Positions 1 through 10,755 of a stretch of 64,000 bases of DNA are shown one piece after another. The notes beneath the pieces were generated by a model. That model did no database searches, was not told where the DNA came from, and saw nothing but the letters and a program-made list of their open reading frames with translations. The stretch is taken from positions 11,260,001 through 11,324,000 of the forward strand of contig NC_058105.1 of NCBI RefSeq assembly GCF_020171115.1. The letters are read 5' to 3'. Made by a program: the position numbers and the translations under genes. Within the stretch, counting starts at the first letter, position 1, and each line of letters starts with the position of its first letter. This stretch comes from Neogale vison. Lineage: Eukaryota; Chordata; Mammalia; Carnivora; Mustelidae.

Positions 1-94
1 GTGGCTCAGCTGTTCAAGCTTCTGACTCCTGGATTTGGCTCAGGTCATAATCTCAGGGTCAACATTGAGCCCCATGTCAGACTCCACGCTGGAG
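1..94 (+). mobile_element. CAN-SINE, 5' part cut by window edge
   Basis: The window opens inside a carnivore tRNA-Lys-derived SINE head ('gtggctcag...'), followed by the 'ggctcaggtcataatctcag' core and 'attgagcccc'. The usual pyrimidine block and A-rich tail are missing, so this copy is truncated or very decayed. It abuts an old L1 3' fragment. Confidence 0.8.
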
Positions 95-169
95 TACAAA
101 CTTTCAGTTATAAGATGAATAACCTCCAGGGATGTAATACTCAGCATGGTGACTATAGTTAACAATACT
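95..169 (+). mobile_element. Ancient L1 3' UTR fragment
   Basis: The segment carries the L1MA/L1MB-type 3' UTR signature 'agcatggtgactatagttaa', preceded by 'tttcagttataagatgaata'. It is non-coding and interrupted by the SINE that follows. Confidence 0.6.
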
Positions 170-368
170 GGGGCACCTAGGTGGCTCAGTCAATTAAGCA
201 TCTGCCTTCGACTTAGGTCCTGATCCCAGGGTCCTGGGATCCAGCCCCGCATTGTGTTCCCTGATCTGCAGGAAGCCTGCTTCTACCTCTCCCACTTCCC
301 TTGCTTGTATTCCTTATCTCACTGTCTCTCTTTCTCTGTCAAATAAAAAAATAAAATCTTTTTTAAAA
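170..368 (+). mobile_element. CAN-SINE
   Basis: Complete carnivore SINE: head 'gggcacctaggtggctcagt', box-B-like region and core, CT-rich block, then an AAATAAAAAAATAAAATCTT tail with AATAAA signals. It lies between two old L1 pieces. Confidence 0.93.
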
Positions 369-775
369 CCCGATTTATAGATTCACTGCAATCCCTATCA
401 AAATACCCCTATCTTTTTAGCAGAAATTAACAAGCTGATCTTAAAATTTGTATGGAAAGACAAAAGATCAAGAAAAAGATCAAAGTCGGAAGAAACACAT
501 TCCTATTTCAAAACTTACTATAAAGCTACAGTAATCAAGACTATGTGTTATTGCGACAAGTATTGACATAAAGATAAATAGAATAGAATTGGAAGTCCAG
601 AAATAAACACATACATTTCCAGTCAATTGCTTTCTGAGTGGCAAGTCAGTTCAATGGGGAAAGAACAGTCTCTTCAACAAATGTTCTAAGATGACAGGAT
701 ATACTATGCAAAATCATTAATTTGGACCAGCTTATTAAAAAGCTTACAAAAACCCCTCATATACATATACACATC
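369..775 (+). mobile_element. Ancient L1 ORF2 C-terminal fragment
   Basis: The DNA follows the ORF2 text from 'gattcactgcaatccctatc' through 'aaaatttgtatggaaagac' and 'gctacagtaatcaagact' to 'ggggaaagaacagtctcttc'. This is the region downstream of reverse transcriptase. Frames are broken throughout and the copy is strongly diverged. Confidence 0.75.
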
Positions 776-797
776 TACACACACACACACACACACA
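776..797. repeat. (CA)n microsatellite
   Basis: Short, nearly pure CA run following the L1 fragment. Confidence 0.9.
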
Positions 798-1537
798 TTC
801 TGAATGCTAAGGAAAATCCCTACTATCTTTCTACCCTCCCCTGAACACTTCCCATCCAGAGAGCCTGCAAATACTTGGCCCAGGAAAAGCTTTCTTCATT
901 CAAAGATGTGCTCAAAAAATATCAGGTTCAAAGCTATAAAAAGTACACTGTCAGAAAAAAAAGGAATGAAACAGGAAAAAATAGTATCACGTGAAGAATA
1001 CTAACTGCTAAAGGCTGTCACAGAGGAGATAAAAAAATTCAGAAGGAATTTTAATAGTATTGAAAACTGGCAGGCTAGGAGGGAACAATCAGCCTCAAAT
1101 ATCAAGAGAAACTGTAACCCAAGGCCCAGGGCTTACCTAAAAAAGGGGAGTTTAATAGCAGACTATCTTCAAATGGATCTGGGATACCAGAGGATCACAC
1201 CTTCATGATAAAGGTGAAACAAAGAACCTATTCTCTTTTCCAATCTCAAGGAACTTCAGTGAAGGTTACCTTGGTCTTGAGCAGAGAAAGCAGGGGAAAT
1301 GGCAAAAATATGCATCCCTGACAAGTCCTGGCCAATGGGCTAGTTGTCACATATATTTACAGACTGGTTCCATAGTGCTCAAGGACTACAGGAAACCTCA
1401 AGATAGGAATGTTTGTTGGATTATCCCAGAGTAGCAGTGATCCTGGACATGTGGCAGAAGCAGCTTTCATCTCAAACCTCAAACAATTCAAACAAATGTT
1501 TTTACATTTGTAATTTTACTATCTGTCTCATGGATAG
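798..1537. other. Unclassified interval
   Basis: No repeat family or gene was recognised. The only open frame starting with ATG is 66 codons, with no splice or family support. Composition is A-rich, as in decayed repeat DNA. Confidence 0.5.
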
Positions 1538-1919
1538 GAATGGAGTATAATTTATTTTTTATTGTGTTATGTTAGTCACCATACATCACATTAGTTTTTG
1601 ATGTGGTGTTCCATGATTCATTGTTTGTGTATAACACCCAGTGCTCATTGCAATCAGTGCCCTCCTTAATACCCATCACCAGGCTCACACATCCCCCACT
1701 CCCCTCCCTTTTAAAACCCTCAGTTTGTTTCTCAGAGTCCATAGCCTCTCATGGTTGGTCTCCCCCTCCAATTTCTCCCTCTTCATTTTTCCCTTCTTCT
1801 CCTAATGTCCTCCATGCTATTCCTTATGTTCCACAAGTAAGTGAAACCATATGATAATTGACTCTCTCTGCTTGACTTATTTCACTTAGAGTAATGTCCT
1901 CCAGAATGGAGTATAATTT
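1538..1919 (-). mobile_element. 5'-truncated carnivore L1 3' end with exact TSD
   Basis: Antisense copy of the carnivore L1 ORF2 end and 3' UTR ('tggttgg', 'ctcagtttgtttctcagagt', 'gatgtggtgttccatgattc'). A 16-bp direct repeat 'gaatggagtataattt' flanks it at 1538-1553 and 1904-1919. The same 3' UTR type ends the L1 at 34.9-35.2 kb. The 83-codon open frame inside it is not a gene. Confidence 0.92.
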
Positions 1920-3000
1920 TAATATCTTTTTTTTGTACTTTGTGTGGTGTTGGTATCAAAGTTCTGCTAACCTCACAGAATAAGTTTCAGATTTTTCCTC
2001 TTTTATTTTTTAGAATTTATATGACTATAAATTAGAATCCTTTATTTGGAAAAAATCTATATCTAGTTTTTATCTGTTAGACCAACTTTAATTAACCCTT
2101 CATTTCCTTTAATATTTAAGACTATTCAGATTATATATTTCTTCTTGTATCAATTTTACTAAGTTGCATATTTATAAAACTTTCCAATTCATCTAAGTTT
2201 TCAATTTTTTTACAAAGTATTTAGTAATTCTCTTATTAGCTTTGTACTCTACACTGTATCTCTAGTTATGTACCCCCTTTTAATTCTTTGTTAAAGATTT
2301 TGTTTGTTTATATTTAAGAGAGAAAGAGAGCACATGAGCTAGGGAAAGGGGCAGAGGGAGAAAAAGACTCCTCATTGAGCAGGAAACCTAATGCAGGACT
2401 TGGATCTCAGGACTCTGGGATCATGACTTGAGCGGAAGGCAGACGCTTAACCGACTGAGCCACCCAGGTGCCCTCACTTTTAATTCTTAACTTTATTTTT
2501 GCTTTCCCTCTTTTCTTCCTTAATTTATCTTGTCTGAGATTTGTCCATTTTATCATTTTTTCAAAGAACAAATTTTGGCTGTACTGATTCTATTTCATTT
2601 TATTTATTTGCACTTCACTGTTTTTATCTCTTCACTTTAGTTTCTCAAAATTGATTCTGCTGCCTCCTTTCTAATTCTTGAGATAGATACCTAGCACATT
2701 AATTGTCAAGTTTTTTCTTTTCTAGTATAAATACTTGAGTCTATAAATTCCTACTAAAATACCACTTTTGTTGCCACTCATAAGTTTAAACTCTAATTCT
2801 TTCAAAATCACTAAGTTCTAATTATTCCATTGTGATAATCCATGAACTGCTGAGAAGTATGTATTTCTGTTTTTGATTTTGTTATCAAATTCCAACTTAA
2901 TTGTGCTTTTATTTTCACTAATTCAATCACAAACTTTTTACTAATCATTTAAATCTCTCCCCAAGACTTTCATCTCATCAATTGTTCTATCGCTGTTATT
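1920..3000 (-). mobile_element. Ancient L1/HAL1 ORF2, antisense
   Basis: Read on the minus strand, this follows the ORF2 endonuclease-reverse transcriptase region of an old L1. On the plus strand the landmarks are 'ggtatcaaagttctgctaac', 'tcaaagaacaaattttggct' and 'cattaattgtcaagtttttt'. No open frame remains. A CAN-SINE interrupts it. Confidence 0.7.
2277..2488 (-). mobile_element. CAN-SINE with TSD
   Basis: Antisense SINE ending at 'ccgactgagccacccaggtg' (the complemented head). It is flanked by the 12-bp direct repeat 'cttttaattctt' at 2277-2288 and 2477-2488. It sits inside the antisense ancient L1. Confidence 0.95.
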
Positions 3001-3224
3001 CATCTTGAAGAATACTCCTGAAGGCTACTGACCTGCCACAGTCCGGATTGGCTGCTGTAGGTCAGGTTCAAATTTGTTATCCTATAATCTCCCTTCACCA
3101 CCCTTTTAGGGATTTTATTTCTGTCTCTTAGATTATGCCTTATATTTTGTGTATCCCATATGTGTATCCCATATCTTCCTCTTTGTTTACTTCTTCCTTA
3201 TGGTGGAGAAAAATCTCCAATAGC

Positions 3225-3834
3225 TTCCTGAAAAAATGTGCACAGGGAGACGAAATTTTTGAGAACTCATATATCTGAAAATGTCTGTTTTCTGTCTATA
3301 TATTTATTTATTTATGGTCAGAATAATTTTCCTTATGAATTTCCAAAGCATCACTCCATTGCCTGGTGTTGAAAATTCTTAAGCCATACTGATTCTTGAC
3401 CTATTTTTACCTCTCTAGAAACTTGTACAATTGTCTCTTAGTTCCCAGTGTTCTGGGATTTCACACTAATGCATCTTGGCATGAGTCTATTTTCATGTTT
3501 TGCTTGATGTTGGTTATTTATTAAAGATTTTATTTATTAATGAGAGGGAGAGAGCAAAAGTTGGGGGGAAGGACAGAGGGAGAGAGAGGAGTAGGCTCCC
3601 CACTAATCAGGGAGCCTGACTTGGGGCTCTAGTTCAGGACTTGGGGATCATGACCTAAGCCAAAAGCAGACACTTAATCAACTGAGCCACCCAGGTGCCC
3701 CAACTAATCTTTTAATCTATGAACATCTTCAAGTTCTAAGAATTTTTTTAAGTTATTTTCTTGACAATTTCTTCCCCTCCATTTTATGTAATTTTTTTTC
3801 TTTTTAGAACTTATATAATGAAAATACCAAAGAA
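3225..3834. mobile_element. Unnamed ancient interspersed repeat
   Basis: Text such as 'ctggtgttgaaaattcttaa', 'actgattcttgacc', 'cccagtgttctgggatttca' and, after the SINE, 'ttgacaatttcttcccctcc' resembles a dispersed mammalian repeat I recognise but cannot name securely. It is diverged, without coding potential, and split by the SINE at 3521-3701. Confidence 0.4.
3521..3701 (-). mobile_element. CAN-SINE
   Basis: Antisense SINE: a TTTTATTTATT tail complement at the left, a purine-rich block, and a 'caactgagccacccaggtgc' head complement at the right. No clear target duplication was found. Confidence 0.92.
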
Positions 3835-4060
3835 GGGGCACCTGGTTGGTTCAATTGCTTAAGCATCCAACTCTTGGTTTTGATTCAGTTCATGATCTCA
3901 GGGTCATGAGATTGAGCCCCAGGTCAGGCTCTCTGCTCAGCAGGGTGTCTGCTTGAGATTCTCTCTCTCCCTCTCCCTCTGCCATTCCCCTTGCTCATGT
4001 TCTTTCTCAAATAAACAGGTAAGTCTTTAAAAAATAATAATAACATAAAATACCAAAGAA
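3821..4060 (+). mobile_element. CAN-SINE with exact TSD
   Basis: Sense SINE with 14-bp direct repeats 'aaaataccaaagaa' at 3821-3834 and 4047-4060. The body includes the less common 'ccaactcttggttttgattc' variant, which suggests an older subfamily. The tail is AATAATAATAA-like. Confidence 0.95.
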
Positions 4061-4094
4061 ATTTTTCTTAGCAAAGAGAGAGCCACACTGATTC

Positions 4095-4385
4095 TGTTTT
4101 ATATATACTTTATATAACATATAGCATATATATAACTATATATATTATGTGTTAATATAGTAACTGTATTGATACTTTATGTTTATATAGAATATTTTGT
4201 ATATTAAATACATTTTAAATCTTAAAATATATTATATATCTATATGTAATTATATATTACATAACTATGTTATATAATATAGTATATGCATATAGGCATA
4301 TCATGTTGTATTGCATATATGTTTTATATTGTATATATGTCATAATGTTATCTTATATATGATATGTTATATATCATATATAGGA
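4095..4385. repeat. AT-rich low-complexity block
   Basis: About 290 bp dominated by TATA/ATAT words with many short self-complementary segments, for example around 4240-4275 and 4355-4382. It is not a pure microsatellite. Hairpin extrusion is plausible. Confidence 0.8.
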
Positions 4386-5566
4386 CACACATGCTCTGGA
4401 AATCAATGTATTATAGCTCAAGATTTTCATACTTCATTAAACAGAAATACTGTGTTTCTCAGTGTGCATATTAAGTGTGACCTGAAAAAGGAAATGACTG
4501 GTCAAAATTTGAACCACATGGGTAATAGTTGGAAGACACAAATACTGGCTCCTCCTAGAACTTCAGCGTATGAAAATTTTAAATTCCAGGCAAGTTAATC
4601 TGAGCTTCAACATTCTCTCTAGCTGTAACAAATGAACATGTTTGTACTAGGCTTTGGGAACAAAAATGAATGTCATTTTTCCTGTCCTCAATGAGCTCCC
4701 CACCCAATGTGAGACAAGGAAAAATGATATAAAAAGAGGGACATTTAAAATGCTCTGGGAACCCAGAAGAAGTACAGAGTAACTGTGACAGGGAACTTGG
4801 TTGGAGCAGTTGGAGACAAGGAGGTCTCAGAATGTGCTTCCATTGTGTCACATCTGAGCACAAGCAAGAGGAATGGATTTTAATCTTTATGAGGTCACAG
4901 ACCATTTGAAGGATGTAATGAAATTTATGGTATCCTTTCCAATAAAAAAGCATCTAACCCAAATACACAGGTGTATATTTTGCTTACTGACTCATAATGT
5001 GCACCATTAAGAACTTTTGGTACAGAAGGATGAGTAGGAAATTTTTGGCATACAAGAAGAGAGAGTACAAACAGAGGAAACAGCATGGGCAAAAGCCTGC
5101 AGACATTTAAAAAACATGTGCATTATTGGAGTGGAGGGAACTGTAACATCATTCAGTGTGATTGCAGCATAGGCTGGAAAGAGAATCAGGCACAGCACAA
5201 GATGAAAACAGAAGATAAGAAGATAAACAGGAATAAAGTATGAAGTATCTCAAATGTCAGTCATGCACTTTGTTTACTCAGAGACTAGCCCATGATTGAC
5301 AGAGATTACACATGGTATGTCGACCCTCTCAACTCTTAAAAAATATAGCTGGAACAGCCAGTGCCTAATGTAATACCAATTTATATTCTATGAGTGTGGA
5401 GTTTTGTTGGCATTCACAGTAGGTGTTGAGTGTGCAGTACTCACATCTCAAGCTTGTAGCTTTATGAGAGAAAAAAAAGAGTGTTAGAATGAAACCAGAA
5501 GTCCCTGAATATCAATTATTTTACACCTTAATAACCTACAGCCAAATGTCAATCTTCAATGAGTTG
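4386..5566. other. Unclassified interval, partly LINE-like
   Basis: From about 4640 to 5210 the plus strand loosely follows an old LINE 3' region read antisense ('cctcaatgagctcccc', 'gaggaaacagcatgggcaaa'), perhaps L2-related. The 124-codon minus-strand frame at 4579-4953 overlaps this and has no recognised domain. The remainder shows nothing identifiable. Confidence 0.35.
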
Positions 5567-5750
5567 CAATGGTTCTCAACATTGGCAGCACATTAGATTT
5601 ACCTGGGGAACTTTCAAAGAGCCTCCTGTGCCTGGATCCACCCCAGACCAACTAAATTAGAATATGTTGGGGGCGGGGGAGCTAGACATCTGAATTTTTG
5701 GAAGCTCTTCAGATAGATTTAATGTACAGCTAGAATTGAGAACTACTATG
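5567..5750 (+). mobile_element. MER5-like hAT-Charlie DNA transposon
   Basis: The ends 'caatggttctcaac' and 'attgagaactactatg' are imperfect inverted repeats. The interior keeps 'tttacctgggg', 'ggatccaccccagacca' and 'tctgaattttt', as in MER5A. It is a non-autonomous, non-coding relic. Confidence 0.8.
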
Positions 5751-6422
5751 TTAAGAAAAATACTCCACAAAGTAAATGCTTACCTACTAATTTGGCCTTA
5801 ATCCTATTACATCTTTTCCATGCAGCATTAGAGAACTCAGAAATGATTTTTTAAACAAAATTTTCTAAAATATGTGTTTCACTATTTGAATTCCTTTGCT
5901 AAGCTGCCCAAAATGTCACACGAGCGACTATGGGGTGGTGAAGGTAGTCTAAACAGTGTTTTGGGTGTCAGTAGCAGGACCTGCAGACAGCCAGTCTGTG
6001 CTGGAAGTGTTCAGAGTGGGCTTTTTCACATTTTACAGTCTCATCTCCTGAGTGTGCTGCCTGAGGCTATTGTTCTCTCATATCTTGCAGATCTGTCTGG
6101 CAAAAAGGCTACATGCATCAACAGTTTTTACTAAGGGTCTTGTGATTAATTGGATGGCCTTTTAGTTGGACAGCTTATGAGGACAAGTTTTTTTTTTTTT
6201 TCCTATTTTGGCTCAGAAAGCCACAAAGGTTAGTTGCATGAATATATTTAACTTTACCGCAGCTAATAACTCACGCTTTAACCAAAATATACAGTACACA
6301 TTTTAACTTTAGTTATGCCTAAACACTATATGAGTTTGCAATCAATTATTTCTTATATTCTGTAGTCTGTTTGATCCTGAACACAGAACTGCAAGATGAG
6401 GGTCATGCAGTGATTTATAAAA
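5751..6422. other. Unique interval, no gene seen
   Basis: No repeat recognised apart from an 11-12 base T run near 6190. An 86-codon open frame at 5874-6134 has no recognised motif. The segment 5870-6170 looks like unique sequence. Confidence 0.5.
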
Positions 6423-6639
6423 ACAAATACTTAGGGGTGCCTGGGTGGCTCAGTGTGTTAAAGCCTCTGCCTTCGGCTCAGGTCATGATCCCAGGGTCCT
6501 GGGATCGAGCCCCGCATCGGGCTCTTTGTCAGCGGGGAGCCTGCTTCCTCCTCTCTCTCTCTCTGCCTGCCTCTCCGCCTACTTGTGATTTCTGTCTGTC
6601 AAATAAATAAATAAAATCTTAAAAAAACACAAATATTTA
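6423..6639 (+). mobile_element. CAN-SINE, young-looking
   Basis: Full-length copy close to the mustelid-type consensus ('aaagcctctgccttcggctc', 'gatcgagccccgcatcgggc'). Near-identical repeats 'acaaatactta'/'acaaatattta' flank it at 6423-6433 and 6629-6639. The 79-codon frame through it is SINE sequence. Confidence 0.95.
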
Positions 6640-6788
6640 TAGATCTTACTATGTATCAAGATATTTGCATGAACAGTGCTGTGATATTAGAAAATATAGC
6701 ATGTATTGGCCCTCAAGGTGTTCTCATTCTATAAAATGGCATAATAACTCCATACTGACTCATAAAATTTCCACAAGAACTCCATAAG

Positions 6789-7259
6789 TACAGTAGTCCC
6801 TCCTTATCTGCAGGGGATACATTCCAAGATCCCCTATGGATGCCAGAGACTGTAGACAGTACCAAACCCTACATAGACTCTGGTTTTCCCTATACATATA
6901 TACTATGTTAAAGTTTAATTTATAAATTCAGCCCAGGAAGAGATTAACAACAATACCTATTAATAAAATAGAGCAATTATAATAATATACTACAATAAAA
7001 GTTATGTGAACATGATCTTTCTCTCTCAGAATACTTTATTGCATTGTACTCTCCCTTCTTCTTGTCATGGTGTGAGATAAAATGCCTATATGAGCAGATG
7101 TAGTGAGGTGGATGATGCAGGCATCATGACATTGTGTTTGGCTACTCCTGACCTTCTGACACTGCATCAGAACCAGGGTCACCTGCTTCCAGACCACGGT
7201 TGATGGTGTGTAACTGAAACTGTGAAAAGAGAGACCAAGGATAAGGGCAGAGTCCTGTA
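6789..7259 (+). mobile_element. Tigger-type (TcMar) MITE, MER44-like
   Basis: The element starts 'cagtagtccctccttatctg' and ends 'ggataagggcagagtcctg', which are imperfect terminal inverted repeats, with TA on both sides (6789-6790 and 7258-7259). The interior includes 'aaagtttaatttataaattc' and 'agattaacaacaatacc'. It is about 467 bp with no transposase frame, so it is a non-autonomous relic. The Tigger class is confident; the family name is less so. Confidence 0.82.
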
Positions 7260-7684
7260 TATTAAAAAGAGGTGAACTCATGAGATGTCATGATCGCTTA
7301 TAGCTGAGAGAGGTTAGAGCCAGGTCTTTAAGAGCCACAAATGCCAGGCTACAAAGTTTAGAAGAAACTCTCTAGACAAAGAGGAAGCTTCTTTTTTTTT
7401 TTAATAGGAAAATGATAAAGTCTGAGGTTCAGGAAGTTTATGAGGTTAACTACAATTATACTGTGGATTGAAGTTTGGTAAGAGAAGAGGGAAGGTGAGT
7501 TATAGGTTTTATTAAATGGTAAAGTAAGAGGTGATGGCAACCTGAGCAAGGGAAGTAGAAGTAAGGTTTGAAAGGAAGAGACAGATGCTAGAATTATTGC
7601 AGAGAAAATACAAAGGCCTTACTATGCATTTTCAAGTTTGAGACTACTGAACAGACTGTGGAACTATTAGCATCATCTATCTGT
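7260..7684 (-). mobile_element. Possible old LINE fragment, antisense
   Basis: 'ccaggtctttaagagccaca' and 'aatgccaggct' resemble the antisense 3' coding region of an L2-like LINE. The rest, including a T run at 7391-7401, is not diagnostic. Confidence 0.3.
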
Positions 7685-8290
7685 CCAATCACTCAACAAG
7701 ACTATATTATGCATTTATTATGCATTAAGCATTTTGCTGGGTTCAGGAGGTACAGCAGTGAATATAGCAATGAATGGTCCTTGCTTTCATGTAGCTTCAG
7801 TACTGGGAGAAGCAGACAGTAACTAAGAGACACAAATAATTAACAAACACTTATAAGTGCTATGAAGGAAGTTTGGGGGTGCTGAGGGAGAACAAAAGGC
7901 TGCAGTAATGGTTGGGATGGACTGAACTACTTTAAATTGGGCATTAAGTGAAGTCCTCTCTAAGGAAGTATTATTTCAGAGGAGATCTGAAGGATTTATC
8001 AGAAAGAGCGAGCATCGGAGAAGAGGGAAAACCAAGTGCAGAGGCCCTGCAATGGGGCACTCTTGGTAGATTTCTATGTTGGAAGACGAGGGAACAACCA
8101 ACGTGTTAAATGGCGGTGAGAAGTTGAGGAACATAAAAATGGTAAATTGACCATTGGTTTTAGTAGCACAGATGTTACCGTTGACCGTGCTGAAAGCAGT
8201 TCCACTTGAATAAGAACAAAACCAAACTGGGGTGAATTGAAAAGTGAGTGGGAAGAAAGGGACAGAGAAGAATGTGTTTAGTAGAGAAAA
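7685..8290 (-). mobile_element. L2 LINE, antisense 3' half
   Basis: The plus strand shows the complement of the L2 3' end: 'gctgggttcaggaggtacag' and 'ccttgctttcatgtagcttc', then 'aagtgctatgaagg', 'gcagaggccctgcaatgggg' and, further in, 'taaattgaccattgg' from the reverse transcriptase region. It is heavily decayed, with stops throughout. Confidence 0.75.
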
Positions 8291-8503
8291 GAAATGAGGG
8301 GCACCTGGGTGGCTCAGTGAGTTAAAGCCTCTGCCTTCAGCTCAGGTCATGATCTCCGGGTCGTGGGATCGAGCCCCACATTGGGCTCTCTGCTCTGCAG
8401 GGAGCCTGTTTCCTCCTCTCTCTCACTCTCTGCCTGCCTCTCTGCCTACTTGTAATCTCTGTCAAATAAATAAATAAAACCTTTGAAAAAAAAAAGAAAT
8501 GAG
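8287..8503 (+). mobile_element. CAN-SINE with exact TSD
   Basis: Full-length SINE with 12-bp repeats 'aaaagaaatgag' at 8287-8298 and 8492-8503. Tail AAATAAATAAATAAAACC. Confidence 0.95.
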
Positions 8504-8890
8504 CTGGAGGGGGATATGAAATGGAGGATATTCCAGTTCATTAAAACAATATAAGAATTTAGATCCCACCTGTAGACTGAGCTGGTAGAGATGGAAAGAT
8601 CAATGCACATGAGAGAAAACTGGGAGCAGGAGATGATGCCCCCTTAATACTCTCCAGTTCACTCTCATTTTGCAACTGAGTTAAATAAATGACTCAATGC
8701 TAATTCTTTCAAATTTGGGATCTATTTGGGGGAGATGCGTAGAACATTGTGGACTGCACCAGAAAATAAAGATACTGAGTACTGCAGAGGAAGAGTGCAG
8801 GAAAGCTGAGAGACCAGGCACCAAACTGAATGCTGTCTAATTTCTAGTGTATCACCTGAGCCCTGCCCTAAATTCCAAAAGAATACAGAT

Positions 8891-9117
8891 TCCTGACTCA
8901 GGAAAACAAACTGAGGGCTGTGGAAAGGGGGGTGGCGGGGATGGGGTAACTGGATGATGGGCATTAAAGAGAGCACATGATATGATGAGCACTGGGTAAT
9001 ATACTCAACTAATGAATCATTGAACATTATATTAAAAATTAATGATGTATTACTATACCTTGGCTAATTGAATTTAAATAAAATTAAATTAAGTTAAAAT
9101 AAATAAATAAAATAATA
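8891..9117 (+). mobile_element. 5'-truncated carnivore L1 3' UTR
   Basis: 'aaaacaaactgagggctgtg' is followed by a G-rich tract, 'gatgatgggcattaaagaga', 'gagcactgggtaatatact' and 'aatgaatcattgaacattat', ending in an AAATAAATAAATAAAAT tail. The 101-codon antisense frame over it is incidental. Confidence 0.85.
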
Positions 9118-9190
9118 GCGATTACTTCACTTGATCTAACCAAGTATTAAATGGCTAGGTAGGGGGCATACTCTGTGTCTCTCTACCTTT

Positions 9191-9631
9191 AAAAGCCAGT
9201 GTAGGGGTACCTGGTGGCTCAGTCAGTTAAGTGACTAACTCTTGGTTTTGGCTTAGGTCCTGATCTCATGGTTTGTGAGATCAAGTTCCATGTAAGGCTC
9301 CATACCCAGTGGGAGTCTGCTTGATTATTCTCTCATTCTGCCCCTTGCCTCATACCCCTCTCTCTTTGCCTCCCTCTCTCTTAAATAAATAAATAGATCT
9401 TTTTTTTTAAGAGTCTATTTATTTATTTGACAGAGAGAGATCACAAGTAGGCAGAGAGGCAGGCAGAGAGAGAGGAAGGGAAGCAGGCTCCCTGCTGAGC
9501 AGAGAGCCCGACGCGGGGCTCCATCCCAGGACCCCGAGATCATGACCTGAGCCAAAGGCAGTGGCTTAACCCACTGAGCCACCCAGGCACCCAATAAATA
9601 GATCTTAAAAGAAAAAAAAAAGCCAGTGTAG
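9191..9631 (+). mobile_element. Older CAN-SINE carrying a nested SINE
   Basis: Sense SINE of the 'aactcttggttttggcttag' variant. Its 14-bp target duplication 'aaaagccagtgtag' is at 9191-9204 and 9618-9631. Its A-rich tail was later split by a second, antisense SINE (9402-9592), so the pair spans about 440 bp. Confidence 0.95.
9388..9606 (-). mobile_element. Younger CAN-SINE nested in SINE tail
   Basis: Antisense SINE bounded by 14-bp repeats 'aataaatagatctt' at 9388-9401 and 9593-9606. These repeats are themselves the tail of the outer SINE, which fixes the order of insertion. Confidence 0.95.
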
Positions 9632-10521
9632 TGGCCCCAGAATGTTATTTTCACTATTCAATAGAATTTATAAAATGTATGGGGGAACCACCAATGTATC
9701 CTTTTGTCAATCAAGGACATTTTAAACATCCCACTGTGTGCACCCATCATCTCACAGAAGAAATAATATTTTAGGACTAAAAAGTAGGAAGAACATAATA
9801 CCAGGATTCAAGACAAATAACAAATCTAGCTTCATAGAAAACCTCTCTGCACTGTTTTCTTATTTTATTTCTAAGTCGGTCATGGATTGGTGAAAATACC
9901 ATCCCAGTCTTGTGTCAGTATGGAAATTAGTGTTAGGAAATCACTGGGCCAGATGACTTATAAAATCTCCTCCAATTCAAATTCTATGACTCAGTTAATA
10001 GTAATAAAAGAGTATCATACTTGAAGTAAGAGAGTTTCCTTTTCATGTTCTGTTCAATGGTCTTATAAATAACTTTCCCCTGAGTCACCTTTGCAGTTCT
10101 CTCAGCCTTAGGGATCTAAGCAACGCTCCATCATTCACCTCAGTTTCAAAGACCTCTTTTCCCAAGTCTTCAGAGATCCCAGGGCATTACAATAAAACAC
10201 TTCTCTCAGCAGAAAAGATAATAGCAGGTGCAAGTGTTTTCTGTTGGCTTGAATGTTGATTAAGACTTCGGTAACCACTTCACTCTGTATGAATCCAAAA
10301 TCAAAATGCAGGTTAGTTTTCACAGAACAGAAAGAAAGAACCAAAAGAAGAAAAACCACAAAACTGTCTTCCTGAAAAAAGAGTATGAAAGAAAGCTCAC
10401 TGGGCTCACTGGTTAGCTTTTTTTTTTTTTTTTTTTTTTTTGGATATTTTTATTTCTAAAGTATTCACATATCCTAGTAGTTTTTGAGCACTCTTAAAGA
10501 GACATATTAAAATAGTACATC
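9632..10521. other. Mostly unique interval
   Basis: A possible L3/CR1 3' scrap is seen near 9935-9995 ('cactgggccagatgact' then 'caaattctatgactc'). A pure 24-base T run lies at 10418-10441. The 74-codon minus frame at 10135-10359 has no recognised motif. Confidence 0.4.
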
Positions 10522-10755
10522 AAAGAGGAGATTTTTGGGACGCCTGGGTGGCTCAGTTGGTTAAGCAGCTGCCTTCGGCTCAGGTCATGATCCCAGGGTC
10601 CTGGGATCTAGTCCCGTATCGGGCTCCTTGCTTGGCAGGGAGCCTGCTTCTCCCTCTGCCTCTGCCTGCCTCTTTGTCTGCCTGTGCTCACTCGCTTTCT
10701 CTCCCTCTGTCTCTGACAAATAAATAAAATCTTTAAAAAAAAAAGAGGAGATTTT
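10522..10755 (+). mobile_element. CAN-SINE with exact TSD
   Basis: Sense SINE of the 'gttaagcagctgccttcggc' type with 14-bp repeats 'aaagaggagatttt' at 10522-10535 and 10742-10755. Tail AAATAAATAAAATC. Confidence 0.95.

Noticed and set aside
4579..4953. 124-codon minus frame as a gene
   Set aside because: No domain; overlaps LINE-like text and lacks promoter or splice support.
6434..6628. tRNA-like head as a functional tRNA gene
   Set aside because: It is the tRNA-Lys-derived head of a SINE; no cloverleaf with intact acceptor stem was seen in any copy.
9388..9631. Regularly spaced direct repeats as a CRISPR-like array
   Set aside because: They are the two target-site duplications of nested SINEs in mammalian DNA.
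10418..10441. T run as the tail of an antisense retroelement
   Set aside because: No SINE or L1 body is recognisable on either side and no duplication flanks it.
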